Shown: positions 34,728 to 39,595 of the stretch, piece by piece | How positions within the stretch are numbered: the stretch's first letter is position 1 | How the letters are laid out: every line of letters begins with the position of its first letter | Assembly: GCA_028292315.1 (NCBI GenBank) | Contig: JAQGMO010000264.1 | Span: forward strand, 1-39,595 | Direction of reading: 5' to 3' | Length of the DNA stretch: 39,595 nt | Source of the DNA: Herminiimonas sp. | Lineage (GTDB): Bacteria; Pseudomonadota; Gammaproteobacteria; Burkholderiales; Burkholderiaceae_D | The notes under the pieces: generated by a model | What the model was told of the DNA's origin: nothing | Database searches by the model: none | What the model saw: only the letters and a program-made list of their open reading frames with translations | Program-made: the position numbers and the translations under genes

Positions 34728-35099
34728 TCAGGACAGAGGTGGCGCGCGCGATGAAAAATAATGGCTGAACGGCGCATCCCATGAAGCAAACGCAAGCCAC
34801 AGCGCCAGGCAATGCAGGTTGGCCACCACCGGGGTAGAGATGACCGGGCCATGCAGCGCAGCCGGCAAAGTCGCCTCATCGAAGGCTGCGCAGGAATGTC
34901 GCAAGTCGCCTGGAAAATCGGCCGTATTTCGAGAAAGGGAAAGCGAAAAGGCCGGCGCGGAAAAACCGGCTTGTTGTTGTCCGCCGGCGTGGACTATGCC
35001 ATGCAGCAATCCGAGTGCCTGCACCATCACCAATACCATAGCCATCGCGATGGCCAAAGCCATCCGCGGCAGGCAGGCAGGTAGTCGCATGGTTTGCAT
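34728..35099 (-). CDS. Small exported or membrane protein, DUF2946-like
   Basis: 123 aa. A hydrophobic N-terminal helix (MALAIAMAMVLVMVQALGLLHGIVHAG), then a soluble part with the motif LRHSCAAFDEATLP and a second hydrophobic stretch (ANLHCLALWLAFASW). His and Cys residues (LLHGIVH, RHSC, LHC) could hold a metal. It resembles the loosely defined DUF2946 group, often found next to metal-linked TonB receptors in proteobacteria; the assignment is tentative. It directly follows the putative Zur operator and precedes the receptor gene in the same direction, so it probably belongs to the zinc-uptake unit. Start could also be the ATG at 35090. Confidence 0.6.
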   Translation of the reverse strand: MQTMRLPACLPRMALAIAMAMVLVMVQALGLLHGIVHAGGQQQAGFSAPAFSLSLSRNTADFPGDLRHSCAAFDEATLPAALHGPVISTPVVANLHCLALWLAFASWDAPFSHYFSSRAPPLS

Positions 35100-35200
35100 C
35101 GAGATAGTGGACTCCTCGGCCGGCTCTCAATAGTACGCCGGTTGCACGGTCAGGGAAGCAGGGATTCTGTCCGGAGAGCGAGGGCAGTTCCACTGGTCAA

Positions 35201-35217
35201 TTGCAACACGGTTGCAT
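35201..35217 (-). promoter_or_regulatory. Putative Zur operator upstream of the receptor operon
   Basis: TTGCAA-CACGG-TTGCAT at 35201-35217: two half sites separated by five bases, with the core TGCAAC-N3-GTTGCA a perfect inverted repeat. The same architecture (TTGCAA-TTGAG-TTGCAA) occurs at 37675-37691 ahead of the Fur/Zur gene. Read leftward, TAAAAT overlaps the site and may be a -10 element. Operator identity is inferred from recurrence and position. Confidence 0.55.
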
Positions 35218-35225
35218 TTTACACA

Positions 35226-35275
35226 AAAATCAGGCGGGCGGACATTGCTGCCGCACGCCTTGCTGACCTGATTTC
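35226..35275 (-). terminator. Terminator of dksA
   Basis: Read leftward: AAATCAGG pairs with CCTGATTT at the base, enclosing a second stem formed by GGCGTGCGG and CCGCCCGCC-type sequence (one mismatch), followed by a run of T. It begins about 20 nt after the dksA stop. Confidence 0.8.
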
Positions 35276-35293
35276 CCTGGAACCGAAACCGCT

Positions 35294-35821
35294 TTAGTCG
35301 CCGTAGAGCTTTTGCTTGAGTTCGCGCCGTTGCTGGGCTTCCAATGAAAGCGTCGCAGTCGGACGGGCGAGCAGGCGAGGTATGCCGATCGGTTCGCCGG
35401 TTTCTTCACACCAGCCGTATTCGCCGGAATCGATGCTGGCGATCGACTGCTGCACCTTCTTCAGCAGCTTGCGTTCACGGTCCCGCGTCCGCAATTCAAG
35501 CGCGTGTTCTTCTTCGATGGTTGCGCGGTCGGCCGGATCCGGCACCAGCACGGTTTCGCGCAGATGCTCAGTGGTCTCGCCGGCATTTTTCAGCAACTCT
35601 TTTTCAAGCTGCTGCAAGCGCGCTTTGAAAAAGGCCAGTTGCGCCGCATTCATATACTCCTTTTCGCTCATCTTGAGGATTTGCGCTTCGGAGAGCAGAG
35701 CGCCATCGGTGATGACGGTCGGGGTAGGTTTGGTTGTTTTGGTTGCCACTTCGCTTACCTTCGAGACTACGGGTTTTTCAATTTTAACTTCTAATTTGGC
35801 AGACAATTTGTTGATGCTCAT
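35294..35821 (-). CDS. dksA: RNA polymerase-binding transcription factor DksA (zinc-finger-less type)
   Basis: 175 aa. A variable N-terminal ~50 residues precede the coiled-coil and globular core of DksA/TraR proteins, ending in the former zinc-finger region YGWCEETGEPIGIPRLLARPTATLSLEAQ. E. coli DksA has CxxC...CxxC here; in this protein the four positions are C, T, S and A, so zinc cannot be held the same way. This one-cysteine form is known from alphaproteobacteria, many betaproteobacteria and Pseudomonas DksA2. It binds RNA polymerase with ppGpp to adjust rRNA and amino-acid promoters. Start at 35821 lacks a clear ribosome-binding site. Confidence 0.92.
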   Translation of the reverse strand: MSINKLSAKLEVKIEKPVVSKVSEVATKTTKPTPTVITDGALLSEAQILKMSEKEYMNAAQLAFFKARLQQLEKELLKNAGETTEHLRETVLVPDPADRATIEEEHALELRTRDRERKLLKKVQQSIASIDSGEYGWCEETGEPIGIPRLLARPTATLSLEAQQRRELKQKLYGD

Positions 35822-35985
35822 AAGTACATCGGATCATGCCGCCATGGAATCGATTTCATCGGCGGCGTCCGTCCTGCTGCCCTGTTTTCATGCTTGCCAC
35901 ACCCTGTTTCCGGTCGGCGCCGGTGCGTTTCACCGCTCGTCACGGCCCCTCTGGCAGCCGATTCCTTGCTTAAAACCACCACAGT

Positions 35986-37044
35986 TTATACCAAACATTG
36001 TTCAAGGCCGTGAATAAAAGTGCTTTCGGGCAGATTCTTGCCGATAAATACCATTTTACTGGCCCGAATCTCGCCGTCGGCCCATTTTCCGCCGATATCG
36101 GTTCCCATCATCTGGTGGACGCCCTGGAAAATCACCTTGCGGTCGGCTCCCTGCATCAATAACACGCCTTTATAGCGCAGCATGCGCGGGCCGTAAACCT
36201 GAACCAAGCCACTCAGAAATTCATCCAGCCTGGCGCTGTCGAACGGCTTTTCGCTGCGAAACACAAACGCTTTTATGTCATCGGTATGCCCATGGCCGCC
36301 GGCATGCGCATGCCCCTCGTGATCATGATGCTCATGGCCGCAATCGGCATCGCAATCATGGTGTTCATGCGCATGCCGTGCATCCTGTTCGGCCAGAAAG
36401 TCGGGGTCGATCTCCAGCTTTTCATTTAAATTGAAGCCGCGGATATCGAGCACTTCCGTAATCGGCGCCTGCCCGAAGTCTGTCCTGACCACCGGGGCGC
36501 GCGGATTGACGCGTTTCAGGCGTGCCGTCAGCCGGCTTATTTCGTCGGCGTCGACCAGGTCCGTTTTCGACAGCAGGATGCGGTCGGCGAATCCAACCTG
36601 GCGCTGCGCTTCTTCATGCTGATCCAGCTGCTGCATCGCGTGCCTGGCATCGACTACCGTGATGACGGCGTCGAGCAGGTAATGCAGCGCGACTTCTTCA
36701 TCCATGAAAAAAGTCTGTGCCACCGGTCCCGGGTTGGCCAGGCCGGTGGTTTCGATAATTACCCGGTCAAACGCAAGTTCGCCCGCGTTGCGCTTGTGCG
36801 CCAGCGCGGAAAGCGCCTTGATCAGGTCGCCGCGCACCGTACAGCAAATGCAGCCATTATTCATCTCGACGATTTGCTCGCTGCTGTCCTGCACCAGGAT
36901 TTCGTTATCGATATTTTCCTGCCCGAATTCGTTTTCGATCACCGCGATCCTGGCCCCGTGCTGTTCGCGCAGAATCCGGTTCAGCAAGGTTGTTTTGCCG
37001 GCGCCGAGAAAGCCGGTCAGTATGGTGGTGGGAATTAGTGCCAT
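35986..37044 (-). CDS. CobW/COG0523-family GTPase with His-rich loop
   Basis: 352 aa. The G3E P-loop GTPase signature is complete: Walker A G-F-L-G-A-G-K-T-T (11-19), the metal-binding C-I-C-C motif at 65-68, E-T-T-G-L-A-N-P, and S-K-T-D. A loop at ~222-258 is packed with His, Asp and two Cys (AHEHHDCDADCGHEHHDHEG...). The C-terminal CobW domain follows. Family members include zinc chaperones induced by zinc starvation (ZigA/YciC type). It lies 29 nt downstream of the Zur-like regulator and shares its promoter. Start at MALIPTT (37044) preferred over the frame start 18 codons upstream, which overlaps the regulator. Confidence 0.92.
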   Translation of the reverse strand: MALIPTTILTGFLGAGKTTLLNRILREQHGARIAVIENEFGQENIDNEILVQDSSEQIVEMNNGCICCTVRGDLIKALSALAHKRNAGELAFDRVIIETTGLANPGPVAQTFFMDEEVALHYLLDAVITVVDARHAMQQLDQHEEAQRQVGFADRILLSKTDLVDADEISRLTARLKRVNPRAPVVRTDFGQAPITEVLDIRGFNLNEKLEIDPDFLAEQDARHAHEHHDCDADCGHEHHDHEGHAHAGGHGHTDDIKAFVFRSEKPFDSARLDEFLSGLVQVYGPRMLRYKGVLLMQGADRKVIFQGVHQMMGTDIGGKWADGEIRASKMVFIGKNLPESTFIHGLEQCLV

Positions 37045-37073
37045 GGCCGATTGCTCATATGATTGCGATAAAG

Positions 37074-37637
37074 TCAGTGCGCGCAGTCCGCGCACCATCC
37101 TTTGATGGTTAATTCGATGTCATGGCCACTGAAGCCTTTTCCCAGCGTGTCATGCAGCACCGCCTGTAATTGCTGCCGCAGCGTCGGCTCCCGCACCGCA
37201 CCCGACGCTGCGGCGCCAGTGGGCCATTCCGCCTCGCCGCCCTCAAGGCAATATACCTTGCTGCAGCGCGTGCACTGGAAATGACCATGCCGATGCCGCT
37301 GCGCGGCATGCTTCGATTCCACCTGTTCGGTCCCGGCACTATAACGGAAAATCCGGTCGTCGCCGGCGATCTTGTGCACCAGTCCAGCCGCGGTAAGGCA
37401 GTCGAGCGCGCGGTACAGCGTGACCCGGTCCATGTCGGCGAAAGTGCCCTGCATGTCCTGATGCGAGTAGGCATGGGGCGCATTGATCAGGGCAGCCAAT
37501 ACCTTTACCCGCGCCGCCGTGATCCGCACCGACACTTCGCGCAAGCGCGTTTCGGCCTGCGCCCGCGTTCCCGCCTGGGTTGGCGCGCTGTCATGTTTTA
37601 CAATAATCGGGCGTTTCCTGGCTTTACTGATGATCAT
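37074..37637 (-). CDS. zur: Fur-family regulator, probable Zur
   Basis: 187 aa. An N-terminal winged helix (~35-105) with the YSHQD..GTFADMDRVTLYRALDCLTAAGLVHKI pattern is followed by the metal-binding/dimerisation domain with HRHGHFQCTRCSKVYCLEG and a C-terminal CADCAH cysteine pair, i.e. the C-x2-C ... C-x2-C structural zinc site. Linkage to a CobW GTPase and the shared motif upstream point to Zur rather than Fur or PerR. The ATG at 37637 is used because the longer frame starts with TTG inside the operator. Confidence 0.85.
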   Translation of the reverse strand: MIISKARKRPIIVKHDSAPTQAGTRAQAETRLREVSVRITAARVKVLAALINAPHAYSHQDMQGTFADMDRVTLYRALDCLTAAGLVHKIAGDDRIFRYSAGTEQVESKHAAQRHRHGHFQCTRCSKVYCLEGGEAEWPTGAAASGAVREPTLRQQLQAVLHDTLGKGFSGHDIELTIKGWCADCAH

Positions 37638-37661
37638 GGCATCGATTCCATCGTTGTCGCG

Positions 37662-37691
37662 ATTATGCCGCAATTTGCAATTGAGTTGCAA
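37662..37691 (-). promoter_or_regulatory. zur promoter with overlapping operator
   Basis: Read leftward: TTGCAA (37686-37691) as -35, an 18-bp spacer, and CATAAT (37662-37667) as -10. The palindromic repeat TTGCAA-N5-TTGCAA at 37675-37691 covers the -35 and part of the spacer, the right place for a repressor. The same motif upstream of the receptor operon suggests Zur autoregulation. Confidence 0.6.
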
Positions 37692-37743
37692 AAAGTGGGC
37701 GGCGGATCAAGCGGGTAGACCCGCGTACCGGCAAACGGCGAAA

Positions 37744-38715
37744 TCAGGCACCGCGTTTTTTGGCCCTCGGGTGCGCCGCGTCATAGACTTGCGCGAGGCG
37801 CTGGAAATCGAGCGAGGTATAAATCTGGGTCGAGGCAATCGACGCATGTCCCAGCATCTCCTGCACCGCCCGCAAGTCGCCGGATGATTGCAGCACATGC
37901 GAGGCGAATGAATGGCGCAGGACGTGCGGATGCACATTGGACGGAATGCCAACCGCTTGCGCATGCGCCTTCAGCCGCATCTGGACCACGCGCGCCGACA
38001 TGCGGTTGCCGCGCTCGTTGATAAACAACGCGAATCGCGCATCGCCGCCTTGATTGAGTCCGACTGTTGCGCGCGCCGCCAGCCACGTCGCGATCGCCGC
38101 CATCGCCGGGCCGCCGACCGGCACGCTGCGTTTCTTATTGCCCTTGCCGGTCACCGTCACTTCGTGTGCGTCGAAATCGATCCAGCCGGCCGACACATAG
38201 CCGGATTCTTCCGTGTAGCGGGCGTCGAGTCCGACCAGCTCGGACACCCGCAAGCCGCTCGAATACAAGAGTTCGAACATGGCGCGGTCGCATAGCCGCG
38301 CCGGGTCTTGCTCGTTCATGCCGGGGCGCGCCTGCGATACCACATGCACCGCATCATCCGCCGACAGCGCCTTCGGCAAAGGGCGGGCGCGCTTCGGCGC
38401 CCTGACGCCCTCGACCGGATTCAATGCGAGCGGCGATTGCTCCGACAGCCAATAAAAAAAACCACGCCATGAGGACAGCTTGCGCGCGATCGATCGGGCG
38501 CTTAAGCCACCGCCATGCATTTGCGAGGCAAACTTCCGGACATGAAAATGGGTAATCGAAGCGAGCCCGATCTGCTCGGGCAGGGCTTTGATGAATGCCG
38601 ACAATTCCGCCAGATCGCGGCGATAACTGTCGACAGTGTGGGGCGACAACTGGCGTTGCGTAACCAGGCTGTCAAGGTACGCGTCGAAACTTGCCTGGCT
38701 GTCGCGTTCGGCCAC
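37744..38715 (-). CDS. xerC: Site-specific tyrosine recombinase XerC
   Basis: 323 aa. An N-terminal SAM-like DNA-binding domain (~5-95) and a catalytic domain (~115-315) with all active-site residues: Arg in SSGLRVSEL, Lys in TGKGNKKRSVPV, H-x-x-R in HVLRHSFASH, His in LGHASI and Tyr in TQIYTSL. It resolves chromosome dimers at dif together with XerD. It starts 3 nt after the DUF484 gene, the standard pairing. Confidence 0.93.
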   Translation of the reverse strand: MAERDSQASFDAYLDSLVTQRQLSPHTVDSYRRDLAELSAFIKALPEQIGLASITHFHVRKFASQMHGGGLSARSIARKLSSWRGFFYWLSEQSPLALNPVEGVRAPKRARPLPKALSADDAVHVVSQARPGMNEQDPARLCDRAMFELLYSSGLRVSELVGLDARYTEESGYVSAGWIDFDAHEVTVTGKGNKKRSVPVGGPAMAAIATWLAARATVGLNQGGDARFALFINERGNRMSARVVQMRLKAHAQAVGIPSNVHPHVLRHSFASHVLQSSGDLRAVQEMLGHASIASTQIYTSLDFQRLAQVYDAAHPRAKKRGA

Positions 38716-38718
38716 GGT

Positions 38719-39387
38719 TCAATCGAGCAGGCAGGACAGGGCCGCGCTGCTGGTGCCGGCGATACGGGACAGGAAAACGGTGGCCATTTCCGTGGTAAAG
38801 CGCTCCGGGTCAGGCGAGCCGAGCACCAGCAGGCCGAATGCTTCCGGTGCTTCCTCCATGCGCAGCGGCAGAATCGCGATCGACTCGACCGTCGGCGCAT
38901 CATCGAGCCACGCGGCGGCTTCAAAGTCATTGTTCGGACCGCAGAAAGGCGCAGTCAGACCGTTGGAAAAAATGCGCGCATCGGGAGAGACGTCAGCCGA
39001 AAACCAGGTATGGGAAAACGCTTCCGCCACGCCCCAGATACGGAGCGTCGCATGCGGCACACCGAAAATCGTGCGCAAGCCGTCCACTAGCACATGCGGC
39101 AGATCGACATCATTGCGCGCCAGCAGAAGTGATCTTGTCCATGCCTGGAACTTGTCGGCCAGCGCGTCGTTTTCCTGGCCAATCCGCATCAGGGCCGCGA
39201 GCCGCAGTTCGACTGCCTTGATCTTTTCGCGCATGACATCCATTTGCCGTTCCTGCAGCGAGAGCGTGCGTCCGCCCAGAGGACTGGACAACCTTATTTT
39301 TGCGAGGAGCTCCGCGTGCTCTTCAAAGAATTGCGGATTATCTTCCAGATAGTGGGCGACGGTAGTCGAGTCCAGTTGAAGAGTCAT
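38719..39387 (-). CDS. DUF484 family protein (YigA-like)
   Basis: 222 aa. An N-terminal helical part (VAHYLEDNPQFFEEHAELLAKIRLSSPLGGRTLSLQERQM) is the DUF484 hallmark, followed by a coiled coil (~50-80) and a GAF-like domain (~85-215). Function unknown. In E. coli the same family (YigA) is encoded between dapF and xerC; here it precedes xerC with a 3-nt gap, so dapF is expected just beyond the right edge. The ATG at 39387 begins MTLQLDS. Confidence 0.88.
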   Translation of the reverse strand: MTLQLDSTTVAHYLEDNPQFFEEHAELLAKIRLSSPLGGRTLSLQERQMDVMREKIKAVELRLAALMRIGQENDALADKFQAWTRSLLLARNDVDLPHVLVDGLRTIFGVPHATLRIWGVAEAFSHTWFSADVSPDARIFSNGLTAPFCGPNNDFEAAAWLDDAPTVESIAILPLRMEEAPEAFGLLVLGSPDPERFTTEMATVFLSRIAGTSSAALSCLLD

Positions 39388-39492
39388 GTTCTGCCCGAGT
39401 AGAGATCAATAGTGGTAACGGCACCGATGCACGATGATGGTCCCTCTGACCAATCGAACGGCCGAAGGATGCACGCACAATTTTAACCGACA

Positions 39493-39585
39493 TCGAGCCG
39501 AGAGCGGGTTGCGGACGCCTGTACGGGCCAATCTCGAGCCTGCGATGCTCAGCGTACGAAAGTACGCTTGCGCTTCTCGGCTCGA
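39493..39585. repeat. Structured intergenic element, copy B
   Basis: A 93-bp element bounded by an exact 11-bp inverted repeat, TCGAGCCGAGA (39493-39503) and TCTCGGCTCGA (39575-39585). Inside is a second hairpin, AGCGTAC-GAAA-GTACGCT (39551-39568), with a GNRA-type tetraloop. Part of it (39502-39557) is similar to 30704-30759. It lies upstream of the DUF484 gene. May be a palindromic repeat family or a structured RNA; the right edge of the window is close. Confidence 0.6.
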
Positions 39586-39595
39586 CCTTGGCTCC

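Overview
The window looks like chromosomal DNA of a GC-rich betaproteobacterium (Burkholderiales). The gene content and protein style fit Oxalobacteraceae (Herbaspirillum, Collimonas, Herminiimonas and relatives). This assignment rests on recognisable protein families and gene order, not on a database search. No rRNA, tRNA, CRISPR array or intact insertion sequence was seen.

Left part (1-9.6 kb): a loose set of mostly leftward genes. There is a possible transposase remnant at the very edge, a tiny membrane protein, and two small exported proteins (one with a tandem-duplicated helical module, one with paired cysteines). Then come an MFS transporter convergent with phosphatidylserine synthase (pssA), a large AI-2E permease carrying extra cytosolic domains including a GAF domain, a cysteine-free glutaredoxin-like protein, a second MFS transporter, and a ThiF/MoeB-type adenylyltransferase.

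Envelope and metabolism block (9.7-16.3 kb): leftward gpmA-envC-ctpA faces away from rightward rhodanese-grxC-secB-SH3 protein-gpsA. This is close to the classical proteobacterial gpm/envC and yibN-grxC-secB-gpsA neighbourhood. The ctpA gene (S41 protease) is interrupted by an in-frame TAA codon between its PDZ and catalytic domains.

Type II secretion block (16.7-28.2 kb): twelve tightly packed rightward genes in the order gspG-H-I-J-K-L-M-N-D-E-F-C. They encode the pseudopilus, inner-membrane platform, secretin, ATPase and clamp protein. No prepilin peptidase gene is included.

Proteostasis and zinc block (28.4-37.7 kb, all leftward): hslVU sits behind a sigma-32-like promoter and a structured leader, with a small basic ORF downstream of hslU. 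Next are a protein with two STAS-like modules, a ZnuD-like TonB receptor with a small His/Cys-bearing partner gene, a DksA without the four-cysteine zinc finger, a CobW-family GTPase with a His-rich loop, and a Fur/Zur-family regulator. A shared palindromic motif, TTGCAA-N5-TTGCAW, lies upstream of both the regulator-cobW pair and the receptor operon. I infer that it is the Zur operator and that these genes form a zinc-starvation regulon.

Right edge (37.7-39.6 kb): xerC preceded by a DUF484 gene, the usual dapF-DUF484-xerC context, followed by a structured intergenic element with a diverged partial copy upstream of hslV.
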